Below are positions 25,501 through 40,500 of a stretch of 64,000 nucleotides of DNA, one piece after another. Position 1 is the stretch's first letter. Each line of letters opens with the position of its first letter. The notes under the pieces were generated by a model. It was not told the origin of the DNA. It saw only the letters and a program-made list of their open reading frames with translations, and searched no databases. The translations under genes and the position numbers were made by a program. The stretch is taken from positions 24,703,271 through 24,767,270 of the forward strand of contig NC_135018.1 of assembly GCF_051020955.1 (NCBI RefSeq). The letters are read 5' to 3'. The DNA is from Megalopta genalis (Eukaryota > Arthropoda > Insecta > Hymenoptera > Halictidae).

Positions 25501-28500
25501 CGGCCCTTCTCTGTCGACTAGCGAACTGCCGAACTAATCGCAGCGACAATATCGGCATACCGTTGAGAACACGGACGTGTACACTTAGGGACAAAAATCA
25601 GGCATACCGGGATCAGAGACGTACAGGAGCAGAGACGTGTAAACGAACAGAAACAGAGAGTGAGAACGGGAGAGAATGAGAGCGAAAAGCAAATGATAAA
25701 CAGAAAACAAAAGTAACGATATTGACGATACACGAGCCAAGGCTGCGGTTCGAAAGCTTTTATATACACGTTTCAAGTCGGAATGGTAATACAGACGATA
25801 CGAAACTCTAGGCTACGTAATAACCATACTTTGTTATCTTCTACGAATCATCGAAAACAATAGTCAAAACGACCGCAGAGTTTCGAGACGGAGCGTACAT
25901 TTACCTAGTGTACGCAACAATATCTTTCGATTTAGTATACAGTATGCCCTCGCTGTCTGTCCCCTTGGTCAGTTTCACTCGCGAGGAACACGCGAGGCCA
26001 ACGTTTACGGATATACAGTAATTTCTCCCTAATTCGCGCTCAGATCGTGCACAAAAATCTGGGAAGAGAGGATACGATTATTCGAGGCCTTGCGGCCCCA
26101 ACTTTTATAGTTGTTGACAATCGGTAACTATAAAAATGAGCCGCAAGGCTCGAATAATCGTATACCCTCTTCCCAAATTGTCCATTTTTTTGTTGTTGCG
26201 CAATCTGAGCGCGAATTAGGGAGAAATTACTATATTCATTTTGTTCCCTGCTCAGCTTCCAACGTCTTAAAGATAGGGGACACCCGGAACCACGGCGTAA
26301 GAAGGAGACGTGGACCGAATCGTGAAAATCAATGAGTTTAAAACATTATTATGTTTATACTAATTTTATGCTATAACAGTACAAGCTGTCTCATACGGGA
26401 AATTCTTATAAATTCGCTGATTGATATATGACACGCAAAACCTTGTCGCTAATGGCAAATCATTGCCAATAAATGGTAAGAGATAATATATCACCTACAT
26501 CTCTTCGACACAAGCTTACTTCCATACTTAGCAGTCAAATTGTTAAGCCTTTCAGTGGCATTTTTACAAAAATTTGATCACTAAAATTACGTACAACTGC
26601 TTACCTAATAATTTCTAAAAAGACAAACTCAAAAAGTATAAGAAGTGTTCACTCGCGCCCTTCTGGTTTTGAGTGCTTCGAAGAATTATACGTTAAATGT
26701 TTGAGTCGAATCGATAAAATCGCGGTGGCCATATTTGTTCCTTTTCTCTTTAATTCTACGAAGATGGTGCACTATAACCGTACGAAGCACTGTTAGAATC
26801 ATTCGAAAGACTCGACTCGTGTTCGACGACGTTTTTCCAAAAAGGACACCTCGAACTAATTCGAGCAACATTTTTACCGTACGGAAAATCCGTTTTGAAG
26901 ATATCTATGTGAAATAGTGTTGCACCTAAAGAGGATACTTTGGGGACAGAACCGAGGTGTTAGCTTTTATTCCTTAGAGGAGTATGTAATCTTTGAATAG
27001 CGGAAGCTAGCACAAGATGACGACAATGATGATAAAAACAATGATTACGATTATGATGATGATAATGATGAAGAAAGAAAAGAAGAAGATGATCGATGAT
27101 GATAATGATAACAATGATAATACGTAGCATGGATGATAGAGATTATTTTTCCAATTTCATACGAGTCTCCGTCACGTCCGATATAACTTTCGTCCTTGTC
27201 AAAGTTCCCAAGCCGAGCGTGACCGATCGGTTTGATTGTCCTTTTCGCAGTGGATTATTCTAGTCTCCTAACAAATCCAATTGTAATCGGATCGCTTTCT
27301 CGATAATATAAGATATGTAGAAGAGTTCGCGGTAGAGAGGATCTCCATTATCATTATTATCCGTATGAACATGCTAATCGTTAGCGCTATTGGAAACGAT
27401 CGATCGTCGACAGTACTCTATTCCCGTTAGTAGTCGGTTCCAGCTTGTTCCAGCTTTCTTCGTCTCCATCCCCTAAAATAGAAGCAGCATGGAGAATATA
27501 TTGGTTGCTTGCTTCTTTGATTTGCTTGTTCGTTCCACTGTGATTTAGTTAGAGCTAGGGATGCCGATCTAGGGCCGATCATTGAAAGATCGATCATTTA
27601 TGGGCATTCTTAGTTAGAGCTGCGAAACTTCCATTAGAGGTACAATACATAGACACGTTGCCAAATACTTTATTTTTCCATTAGAGTTTTACATGATAGA
27701 TGTTACGTAGAATAGCTTCCACGAAGAGGCCATGGCGAATCTTCGGTAATTAGGTTAACGTGCTATCACGATTAGACGTAATCGCATAATTATTTGATAA
27801 ATGAATTTCCATAGCAATTTATATTTTGTTACGTGTACATAATAGTCTTCTATGTATATTTAATAGATTCAGACCCACGATATGTTTCCTTGGTAAAACG
27901 TAATTCGCAATAATAGCAGCTAGCTGCACAGATTCGATAAGGTATACACCCTATATTTTGGCCGCATTAAGGTATAGGATCATTCTGGCGTGACTGTCGG
28001 AATATTGAGCTTTAACTTTAGGAATTTTAATCAATGTCGATAAATGATGTAACCGTTTTAAGGTTTATTCCGCTGACAATTATTTTTTAACCTCTTTCCT
28101 TTTTTGTCTTTAACAGGTTCCTAGAAGAAATAACAATTATATGTTGTACGCCTACATTTACTTTGCATTTTAAACGTTTATAACGGAAGCATGGAATCTA
28201 AATAATTATCGAGATAAGTACAAATCGATTCTCTACGGTTTAAATGGTTTCTATCGGTATTTCTACCTCGCGCGAGATATCAGAAGTGGTACATTTTAAA
28301 AGACTTTTTATCTATGTCAGCGTATTTATCGTGTAAATTAAAGCAAACTTGCCAGTGCAGAGAATAGATAAAATGCTGCGCGTTTTGAATTCGAGTATCG
28401 GAAGTTTCTACTTTATAGACAATCCTGAAAAAGAAACGTAAGAAGTTACAATATTTATCGATGCTTGTGATTTATACGTACATAATAATATTTTAAGGTT

Positions 28501-31500
28501 CGGAAGAATCGTTTGAATAATTTTATTCGTGAAAAATGATGTTTCAAAAAAATATATGAAATATATCGTATGGTAGGTACTCGTAATTAAATTTCAGACT
28601 TTTATGCATTTGTGACGTATACGAACTTGTAAAATACAAGAACATATTGATAGTATGATATTCTTCATAGTATGTATTATTCTTATCACAATAGGATCGT
28701 ATCATCCGGTAAAGTAACATACCCCCATACCGTGTTCTATGAAACGTTACGAAAATGACAATTTGCATAAAGATGCGCAGTCTACTTATAATCTTCTCTA
28801 TACAAGGTACTTTCAATTTTCCTATACTTTACATTCTTTTGAGAAACAGTCTTTTTATTTATAACAACTTCCATTATTTTTTAAGAGAATCGAATCATTT
28901 CTCAAATGTACAAGTTGGCGAACAAGTGACAATTTATAATACTTTATTGTCTCAAAACGTATGCCTCGACGCAAAATGTTATGAACAGCTTTCCATTAGA
29001 ATAAATCACTAAAAGCTAGATACCTAGATGTTCCCTCTAAAATGCTGGATGAAAATGAAAACTCGGACATTGCCATCCAAGGATTAATTTATCATGTAGT
29101 ATGTTCAACACTCGTACATACAGAATTTCTAAAGAATTATAAATAATTAATATTGTCCCTATATTTACAAGAAATCGGTATAAAGATAAAATTCAGTTGT
29201 TTTACTTATTATCGTTTCATTAATTTATTAAAAATTAAAAATCTCTGAATCATTTTCTTATCAATATGTAACAGTAGGTCTTTAATACGCATGTCTACCA
29301 ACTTTTTAGAAATAAAAGCCGATCACGCCAGAATGGCCTACCAGAATGGCACTTCCGAATGGGAAATGGAGAGTTCTTTTTACGCAAGCGTATTCAAAAT
29401 AATGGGGCTAGCCAACTATTCCATCGCCCCGCGGGTATTGCTTAGTATGCTAGAGGATATAATTACACACGAATATTAACGCAACGCCTTACCGAGCAAA
29501 AACCTAGCGGTCGTATCATAATAGCGATAGTAGCATTTAAGAGTACGTTCCCCCACCTCTGGGAAAATTCCCACTCCCTTCAGTCACCTGGTAGCTTGTC
29601 GTCCCTTCTTCTGATCAGATTGCGAATAAGAGACCTTCGCTTCCACCTAAGAAGCAGTGAATGGTGTCGTTGTGCTGACAGAACTACGTGAAAAAAGGGT
29701 GCTTAATCTTCGAACCTTAAATATGGAACCCCGCTCTTACTGACATCTGCATATTCGATCGTTTAGCAGTTATTCTCAGGTTACTGTGTTACGAAAATCC
29801 CCAAAGATTTTTGTTAGTGCTCTTCCATGTTTCTAGAATGTATTGCTACAATATTACCTTTGTTTCTTAAGCAAAGCAAAATTTCAATGAATAGTTACTG
29901 AAAATTTGTTTTCTAAGTCAACATTTGGATCTGTAGTCTTGGATTTGTACAACTACTAGGTACAATTATCAATGAGAAATAAATTGTAATAGCTTCGACT
30001 TAAAAGAGCACAGCTGATTTTATCGATCGAAAATGAGCTTTCTCATTCACCATAATTTTTCATTGTAAAATGAAGAAAACAAATTTTTTAATGTATTTCT
30101 GTGTTATTAATTGATACTAGCTTATAAAAAGCAATTCTCGTATAAAGCGTTAAAAAAGAACTGTGTTTAGCTCGTATATTTAACGATTCTTTTATATTTG
30201 TCATATTTTCAAAGTTACGGAGATAATAAGGTAATGCCTATACAAGAGATAGCTTCACCCTGAGGAATCGTAAAGGGTGGAAAACATGCATTATCTGTAA
30301 TGTTTCAGAAAGATTGAAACTTTCAGGTTAACAAAGTTTCCTTGTTAGTTAATGGTCCCTTGTGAGTACGTACAATGACGAACATTGCAAGTTTCATATC
30401 AATTTGTCCAACGATGATTGTTTATTTCAGTGAGCATAATTTTTCGGATAGCTTCTCCTAGGGTACTTACTAAGTGATGTTTAAATCCTTTGAATGTCAT
30501 CTTCGAGATTCGTCTGTCAGCCATAACATGCTGACTGTAGATACCTCATGTTAGAAGGAAAATTTAATTCGGCGAACTAGTCTCTTTTTCGATTATCGCC
30601 ATCTAAACATCATTATGAGTATTATTAGGAAATAACTTTCTGAGATTTTCAAATACTTAATTTACAAATAGGGACAAGCAATTGTTCTTAATTCTACTGA
30701 CAAGATTTCTTCACGTTCGCCCAAAAGTATACTTGGAAGTCTTTGTTCATCGTCGCATCTCGAAGGGAAGGTGGTGGGCGTATGTGTATTACTACTAGTA
30801 TTCAGGTATTTAATGCTAGTTTTTACCGTAATTGATTTAAACTCGATAGGAATAGGTATATCTAGATAGTCGCTTGATATCCCGTATCATTACTCTTACG
30901 CATTGTCTTCTACGTACATAATCGTTGCTAGACTACCGAACTATTATTCTCGAATCACAAGATTCGATCGGATGTATCGTTATTAGGTATAGACATAAAT
31001 TTATTCCGATTTTCAATCGACGTTTTATTAAAAAATAGTTACCAGAGCTCAGTTATCGAAGTGATTACCATTGCTATTAACGAACTGATGACAGTTTTGT
31101 TCCAATCAGTGTATAACGCCACATTAAAAACTATGCTATAAATGTAAACTACACTATACTCTAACAATAAAAACGATTGGGAACCGATACAAAAAATTGG
31201 GGAATTTTCGAACGTGATTAATCAATTTACAACATGCATCTGTTAAATAACGTTGTAACGACAAACAATTATAAGAAACAAATAGAAATTTCATTCGTTC
31301 ATTATTCTAATGAACTGAAAGTTACACATCGACGTTCGTAAATTGTTTTACTAATATTTTTTATATATAGATTGTTTTTAAATTATTGGATAGATTTTTA
31401 AGTTGCTACTGTGACACTTCAAAATTACAAAAGAAAGTGGTTCAATATTCCTCCTCCAATGCTCTTATAATTATTGTACGAGACTTATCGGAAATAATTC

Positions 31501-34500
31501 ATCTCTATACCTAAAACTATTTCGAAGAATTCCATTATTAACGGTCCTAATTGTTGTAGTGCAATGTTCGCGTCAACTTCTTTAACTCTGTTACTAAAAC
31601 AAAGCAAACATAGCTTTTCTATTGATTGAATTGTTAACGTCGACGAATTGAATTAAGTGGGTCGATTTTAAACGATTTATGAGATAAACGATTTTTGCGC
31701 CGTTTTGGATCAAGGGATTTGAAGTTTTCCATAGAAGTTCGTTCATGTTTCAAGACAAAATACAAAACAATTTCTGTGCTATTATGTTTATTATTTTAGG
31801 TCGTTATATACATCTGAAGAAAATCAAAAGTGATATACAAATGTGGTTGTTTCATGAAATAGAATGATCAAAACAATGTTTTACTACTCGCGATGAAAAG
31901 AACTATTATTGATATACATAAACATATTCCTAGTTCGCAAAATGAAAGGACGTCTGCTTTACATGTGTGTAAAATTTGAAGAAGTTCGATCAATTTATTA
32001 TCGAGATATTATAACAGCCAATTTAAGAATCATAGATTGCATCCTGCGTTTTGAACCATAACTAGATTCTGCTTATCTGAAAACCGTTGCAGCTTTGTCA
32101 TTTCAATGAATACAGGTATAACATTCCTCACACTTCGATGTACTGTTCACAAATAGCAAAAATTAAAAAGTCCATATATACATTCCGTTCCGATCGCATT
32201 ATTAAAATCGTTGGAGCATTTTCGTTTGTGATTCAGAATGTTAAGAATTTAGTATCCATAATACAGGGTGAGTCAATTAATTATGTCAATTAAATTTATT
32301 TGTAAATTATTTGTTGTGTAGAAACAAATTTTTCAAACGCAAATTGTTTAGTATCGAAGGAAGCATGCAACGTAACAATTAGCTTTTTTATAGAACTACG
32401 AAGGTGATCTTCACTCGAAAAATACTGAATATCGAATAATGATAATATTTAAGGTACATTTTTGCATTGAATGTTCTGCTTGATACCGGCGATTTTTCGT
32501 CACTGGTAATTGTTTACACAATAAATAGCTAACAAGTGAATTTATGTGGCACAGCGAAATGAGTCACCCTGTATAACGTGTTTTAAACCTTAGTCTACTA
32601 TTTAATTATGCGACATGTTAAAGCCGACTCTAATTTGCTATCATCTGAGATTGATATCACCAAAAAGAAAATTATTATTATTACTATTGCGATGTAAACG
32701 TGAACAGTAAGCGATAACCCGAGACTTGTCAGAACGTAAAGAACAATGTTTCGCCGGCAAGTACGATGATTAATAAAGTAGGATGGGCAAAAGCAGTGCT
32801 ATGCCATTCGCTTACCTCGCAGCCATATCTTGTCAATATCTGCTGTTCACAGAATAATCGTGCGCGCAACGGATGTCCTATAAATCGCACACTATTTACA
32901 ATTGCAGTTGTACTACATCATAATGGTACATGATTCAATAAATTATATCTGGTTGCAGCGAACATACCGTTAGCGTCAATTGCCATAAATTTTACCTTAA
33001 ACAATTTGATTTTAATTTAGGTTACCGATTGTCTTGCGGACATTTGTGCAACATACGAGAATCACTCGACGTTTATGTACGTAAAATATGCTAATATGTA
33101 CGAAAAATATGTCAAGAATATGTACGATATAGGTTTACCATATGCATTACAATATTTAACAGTATATACATATACTGTATGTATATGTATATATTTAACA
33201 ATATTTTATCAATTATTCTGATAGATTCTAGTTTCCATTAAATAAAATATAAGCGTATTCTCCAAATTTGCAGTTGTTAATTGATCACGTTTGTCTATGG
33301 ACTACATGCACATTTCCATGCACAGAACGACCTAGATCAAAGGATATACATACTATGTCTTTACACAATTAAAACGTCTGATAATTTTATAAATCCTGAA
33401 TTTATTTGCATTCCAGTATTTCCACTGTGATATTAATTTCACGTAATTATAATTAATTTTCCTTAATTGCTTACACGTAGATCCGCTTCCGTTACGAACA
33501 ACGTACTTTTATTTTGATAAAATTTTTACTTTGTAGATAACGTTTCAAAAGATACGAACATGCTTTACAAGTTTTTTAAACGCTATCAAGATAAATAAGC
33601 CTTTATTTTTAATTTTCAATATCATTCATATATTTCGTTCCGTTTGCGAGACAAAAACATGGAACTGCATTTTATAAAGAAATTCGGAAACAAGAAAATA
33701 ATGATCGTCGCAGACACACGTTCTTCTACGCTATAATTTCACATACATCATTTTAAACAAAATCCTCGATAGTGATGTAACAAAGTGATCTATTTGACGT
33801 GAAATGGGATAATTATGAACATGCAACATAAAAAGTACGGTATTTAATACAATTATATATCTGAAGATTCTTATTTCTAAGGATTATATAAATAATATTA
33901 AATAGTTCGGTTTGAATAATCACACTTAGCTGTGAATAACATTATGACTGTGAAGAAACGACAATTGAAATTATATTATTGAAATAAATTCGAATATTAC
34001 AGACATTCTAGAATATTTTCAAATAAATGAGAAATATAATAAACAAACAAAAAATTTAAAAAAATTCGTTTCATCAAAACTGGATACAATATGGTCGATG
34101 AAATACTTAAGATTTTTCCAGAACATGCTAATCAGATTTCTTGTTGGAATGAAAATAAAACTGAGAAAGATAAAGCTTTATTGTAGAAAAAAGTAAAATC
34201 AGAATTTTTGCCTAGTAATTTAAATAATCTAATTTCGATGTGAAAGTTAAAACGTAATCCCTGACGTTCGTTTTATATCGAGTTACATGAATAAATAGAG
34301 TCTGCCTCGGTAGTAATTCGTCCTCGCAAGCATAATTGGTGTTTAAGTAGGAACTATGAGATGTTTGGCCTCGGCAGACGTTGTTCTCGTTTCTCTTTCA
34401 CGGCTCTTAGAGCAATACACCGAGGGAAAGATAAAAAAAAGGGAAGCGAAGAGGGAGGTACAGAGGAAGAGGAAATCACTAGAACGGAAGGGAGCATCGT

Positions 34501-37500
34501 AAATAGGCGGCACTAACGGTGAGAAAGCGAGAGGAAAGCGAGGTAAACTCGAGAATTACTGCACGAGGTTCTAGCAGCCAACGAAAGAACATCGGAAACT
34601 TTTCGATTTTAGCGCTACTAAAATTATCACAAAAATTAAGAAAATTAAGAAAATTGTGTACCAACGTTTTCCCCGTTTGTCAAAAATCTAGAAAATTCGT
34701 TACTATCTTTTCAGTACAATAATAATTATTAAACTGTTGTTTTTCTACATCTGTAAAACGTGAGAGATTATGTTCTATAGAAAATCGTATTATTGAATAT
34801 TTTGAAGCTTGAAAAAACCTGATTTAATTAAATTCTTTCTTGAGAGAATAACATACATGAGTTAACAATTTTGATAAACACATTTATAGAAATATTTATT
34901 TTACGTTTTGTTTAATGTATCATTTCCTAGGAATTACAAAGTTTATAATAAGAAACTATGAAGAAAACACATGCTATTTGATTCTGTTTTAAATTAATTC
35001 GGTCAATGGAACTTCCTAATAACCATTAAAGAAATTACAGAGTCAGTTTCCTGGCTTTCAAGTTACGTTACAATTTTTATGTAACAGTGAAGTATATTTT
35101 GTTGGAAACTTTTGTTTAATTGCTACTACATACCAGAAAGTTAACTACCATCACGATGTGCAATGAGTAATAAGGGAAAACAGATATGATTGAAAAGTTA
35201 ATCAGCAATCAGAAACTGTTATAGTATTGTTCTCTTATTTGTTCGCGCGTCCTCCACCAAATGATCTTTCAGAATTCTTAATGTTTCATTTGAATTTGCA
35301 ACATGTATTACAATCTATAAATAGCTGTCCAAGATAACAGACTCTCGCAGATAATATTAGCATAATTAAAATGTCTATAAGGCCGTAATAAACACACTTC
35401 TTTAAACAAAATTAGTCGCTATTTCCACACATCGCTGTATTATCTAACGACGTATCGTTAATTTCACTCTATTACATTTATCAATTAAAATAGATACTGT
35501 CGATTAATACAAAAATGGTTAATTATGTTTGTCAAAAAACAACTTGATAAAGAAAGGGTCATGAATCCATTCGTACATCTAATACAATAAAGGTGATGTA
35601 AATAAGAGGAATTGTTACTATTGTTTTAAAACAAAAATTTCAGTCTGAAATGGACTGTAATACTTCTTAAGTAGTGCATATTGTCAGACACTTCTGATTA
35701 TAACCGGTTTCAAATTAAAGTATAGGAGTTCACCTGGTGCTGCGCATTCACGAACACTCTTCCAATGCAATGCATTATGCAAGCCTGTGAAATAACTATT
35801 GTCTGCTACTCGCAGACGCACTCGAAAACGCATTCAAAATGAATTCTATCTATCATTACCTACGTTGTCTTACAAAGTAATAACAATATTCATGGATTAA
35901 TAGATAATATATTGATGTTACTTACTAGAAACATCGAAGAACCTAGAATGGACTAGCTTAAAAAGAATAAAAAATATTGAAAAAACTTGATGGAAGTAAT
36001 TTGGAAAGTTTAAATTCTTTAAAAATGATTTTTACAATTTCATACACAAATGAAAATTCTGTTTCTTTTCTCACTCCTGTGTGTAAGGAAGAAAAAATGG
36101 CGCATGTCACGGATGACTTCTCTATCTACGCATACAATTTTATAATCTTCTAAATTTCCGGGTTCTATAACTCAACCTTGTTAGCTAACGAACACCGACA
36201 GGGAAAGTAACATTTAAATTAATTTAAAAATTCCTTTGACTTAACAAATATTAAATGAAAGTAAGTTAAGTAATCTTTTTTGCATGAGAAATCTCTGCAT
36301 TTTATCATGACGGATGTAACAGTGGTGAAAAGTTCATTTAACTATCGAGAAAACTTCTTGATGCAATTTCGTTTTCTGTCGTGTTTTAATCCTGTAGGAT
36401 TAAAACAAGAAATGGAATTTAATGTTTGCTTTTCAGTTTTCCTATTTTAAGTTTATCATGTTTGCATTAAAAAACTGTCTATTACAATTTGTAATTACAA
36501 GGTAACCTGTTTTTCAATACTTCACTTCATTATATTTCCGCACAAATTATTGAGAGATATTAAATTTCCACTATATTTGATGATATTTCTCATAACTTCG
36601 AAGTTATGCAGAAAAATATGCAGATAGACATTTACAATTCTGACGTATTTTCGCCTTGAAAGGTCGGAAAATGCCAGAAGACATTCCATGAAGGTTCAAA
36701 TAAATAATGTTCTTAGCTCATCGATGAAATATTTTTATTAATTATATTTATAATTTGTTTAATTACTTTTTTAAGACAAGTTAGAATTTTTGTTTGTTTG
36801 CAACTATAATCTACCGAATCCCACGAACAGAGTTCACTTACTTCTACACTATTATCTTCGGATGTTATTGTAGTAAACTGCCTCGCAAGTGTATTAATAT
36901 TTGCTTAAATGAGTTTAATTAAGGTCGTTTCTACTTTGACTCAAGCATATTTTTAGTTTTTGTTAGTTTGAAGACGGTCTCCACCGCGATTTCATCACTC
37001 TTAATTTTCTCTTTGTCACTCTGAGTCTGCGTGACATTGACTGATAAATTGTAATTATCTTAATCAGTGATTTCCACGTCACGGCAATCAACGCGTTCGA
37101 ACTAAAGGAATTTGCAGTTGCGAATAAAATTCCTGCAGCTAAGCAAATTTTCGCAATCTCGTCGAAAATGGAGATCGATAGAAATGTTTAATATGTTCAA
37201 TCGACTTATTGTAAAATTTCATTTTAAACAGATCTTTTAAACACAATCGATTTTTTAACATTTTCATTAATAAAAACAGATGAAATTAATGAATTGTAAA
37301 CTGTGTACGTGTTTTGATTGTACTTTCGTTGCTTAAATATTTTCGATTTTATATATTTAAAACTGCTGTTCGTTTTGAAATTGATTTTTTTAGGGTTCGT
37401 ATAACTAGACTCATCGTTTAAGCCGTTCGGTAAAAGTTTCGAAGCGTAAATGTTTCTCGAGAGCTGCAAATCGTACTACCATTCCAGTCTGCGTTGTATT

Positions 37501-40500
37501 GGTCAAAGCGAAATCGGAATACCGATTGGTACAATGAGTAATTATCACGAAACCGAGAATTTATGTCAAGCGGAACAGTTTCGAACGCTAATCAGAGCGT
37601 TACTAGTTAACCGAGTTTTTTCGTTACGTTTTTCTTTCGTTTTTCTTCTGTCTTAATACTTCGCCCGTCTTGCTTTCTTCTTACGACAATGGCTTCTTCT
37701 CCCATAAAAACTGTATCAGTCTTTGTGAACCATACTGGAAATTGCAGCGAATGTGGATCTAACATTGTTAAAAGATCTCGGTGCATGAGCTTTTATAATC
37801 AATCATCGTTAACGTTCAAGGAATTATAATTTTCAGAAATGACATTTTTCAACTCAGCTAACAAATTAACATGACAGATTAGTGTGTATTTTCATAGTTA
37901 CACTGAGATATATATATAGTAGGCTAATATAACTTCAATTTAATGCAATATAAAACATCTCAAGATAGTGTGTGATTCACCGATATTTTTATCTATTTAA
38001 ATTTCAAATCGACAAAGTTCATATTTTGTAGACACAAAACCACACTTCACAACATAAACAGAAAGAAATCAAAGGTTCGGCGACATTTAAAATGTTTACC
38101 AATTCGTCGTGCTTTTAACAAACAGTATCGACTACTTTTCCTTGATATTTCCCGTACTCGTTCGGCACAAAAATTGTGAGCATTTCATACGTATTTTTAG
38201 TGTGATGTAAAAATATCTTGGAAGTCGAGTAACTTATGGGTAGACGTTCAATGGCAGGATCTTATAAATCAAGGTTATCACACTCGTGGTGCGTTTATTG
38301 CGGCGAAGATATTCGATTGGAGCTGGAAGGTGGAACCCAGACGACATAAATTCCTGAAGTTGGCAACAAAATCACGGTTAGGTTTGCCAAAGACTATTTT
38401 AGAGCAAGCATGAAGTGTAGATCCTTAACGGACTTCGCAAAAAGCATATTTAACCCTCGGAAAACTAAATAATTAATAAGAGAATATAAAAGAAAAAAGA
38501 AGTAAAAATTGATTAACCAAAAATAAGCAAAACGAATAACGAATCCAATAAGGTGGTAATTAAAAATTTAGGTCCACCAAAGATTACGATCTGTAAAATG
38601 CAAGAAGGTTGGAAGATTATCCATTATCATACACCTGAATTTTGTAATTTTCATTGCAATTAATGAATTGCTCTGATATTTTACGAATTGTTTGCTTAAC
38701 AGTCGGTGGATTAGCAGTCTCCGTGTTAATAATCCGGCAGGATCCATAATCCTGCTTCATAAACACGGAATTCTTTAGACTGATTTTCACCCCATTCGTT
38801 TACCGTCAGCCCCTCTCTGGCGACTTATTTGGCGCAATCCTCGTGATATCGAGCGAAACACTGTAATCCTGTTGCGCAGGTGCGAGGAACGTGTCCAGAG
38901 AGGAGAGTGGAGAGAGGAAAGACAGAGAAAGAAAGAGAGAGAGAGGTAGAGAGGATAGGACCAAGATGAAACGAGACGAGGCGCGATGCGAGTCGGAGGT
39001 CTTGCTCATTCCACAGATCGCTTCGCGCCGGTTACATGGCGATCCCGACAGTGATCATCGCGAAACTGTATACCTGTCGAGTACCCGCGTTATCACGTGT
39101 CACTTTCGAACGCATAGCATACCCGGTTTCCCGCCCAATTATGTGGTATCCGTATAAAAATCGCGGGGGTGCAACTGAAACGCACCCTCCGGACACCGCA
39201 TTGCGCAAATCATTGTGGAGTTCAATAAATTAGCCTAATCAGTGCCGTAAGTTCGCCTTCTTGCTTCGAATTCCGTGTCTCGATCGGCCACTTCGAGATG
39301 CTGCGTTTTGTTCAGACTTTACCGATTTATTACTTAATATCCTCAAACATAACTGCGCACGAGATCCTTCTCAGATTTTCAGTTTATTCAAGAAGTAATC
39401 GTTGTGATGAATTCTAAGTTTCTGATTTAGTTACATGTCGTGAAGTTATTTAAGCACTAAACCTACGATTTTTTTAAAAATCGTTGATATTTTAGACTAA
39501 AACCGGTCAACGGAATTTTCAATTTATTTTACACCAAAACCGGTCAAAACACTGGTTTTATACATCGTACGTCGCAATTATAAAAATTAGAAAAATCTTT
39601 TTATAGAAAATGATTGAATTTTGCTTCGTCATTTTTGTAAGACAGCCGGACACTTTTAAATTGTTATAATTTAGTAAAAATGAATTGCGGAACAATAAAC
39701 CTAAACTGATTTTGAGGACTCTAGTTCAAATATTTTTTGGAACCACCATGTATTATCTTACGTTTTATGCAATCGACTATTACGATTAATCAAATTATGT
39801 CAGGAAAATGTTTATATCCATTCCAAAAGCACACCTTCTTTTCTAACGAAAGTATTTATTTTTAGTAGTTTTACACTCCAACATACCTCTAAACTCTAAA
39901 CAATGCAAACACGTTGGTTTAGTATTCGATGTTACTAGTAATGAAATTAGTATACAAAATAAAATTAATTTTGAAATCATTTCCATAATTTAATTAATGC
40001 ACTGGCACTGATAGTATGAGATATCTATGTCTCCAAGTACAAAATCTAATTTTAAGTGAGTTGATGATGAAAACAGATTTTTTTTCATAATGTACTCGTA
40101 GACGATATTACAAATATTGAAGAACTTGCAATTTTTATATTTTCTTCAGTTTTTAAATATTTTGCACCATACTTGAAACGATCTAAGTACTAAAAAATTT
40201 TAGATTCGAAGAAATTCTAAATTCTTTGCGAGAGGTGTACATTCATCCTCTGAAAGCAGAATATGATACGAACGAAAAATAAGTTCGCATTATGAATGAC
40301 TTCCTCTACTTGCACGCGAAGTTTTATAGTTTTAATTTCCGGGTTCCCTAATCTAGCTCGTTCGCATAAATTTGTTCGCTGCGAAAGAATCATGTCATAG
40401 ATATAATACTCCTATGTATTCGTCCAACAATTACTGCTATTTCAGATGCTGTCCCTTATTTTACCATATACCAGGGAAAAGTAAGCTATTTATTTATCGA

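Noticed and set aside
29291..29479. 62-codon ORF MSTNFLEIKADHARMAYQNG...
   Set aside because: Slightly protein-like, but no family recognised and splice phases do not tie it to the CCSER model. Possibly a transposon scrap.
37450..37656. 68-codon ORF
   Set aside because: Random open frame in intron 4, no homology or splice support.
39466..39570. AAAACCGGTCAA repeats and the CGATTTTTTTAAAAATCG palindrome
   Set aside because: Short, and no element boundaries could be drawn; probably a degraded repeat.
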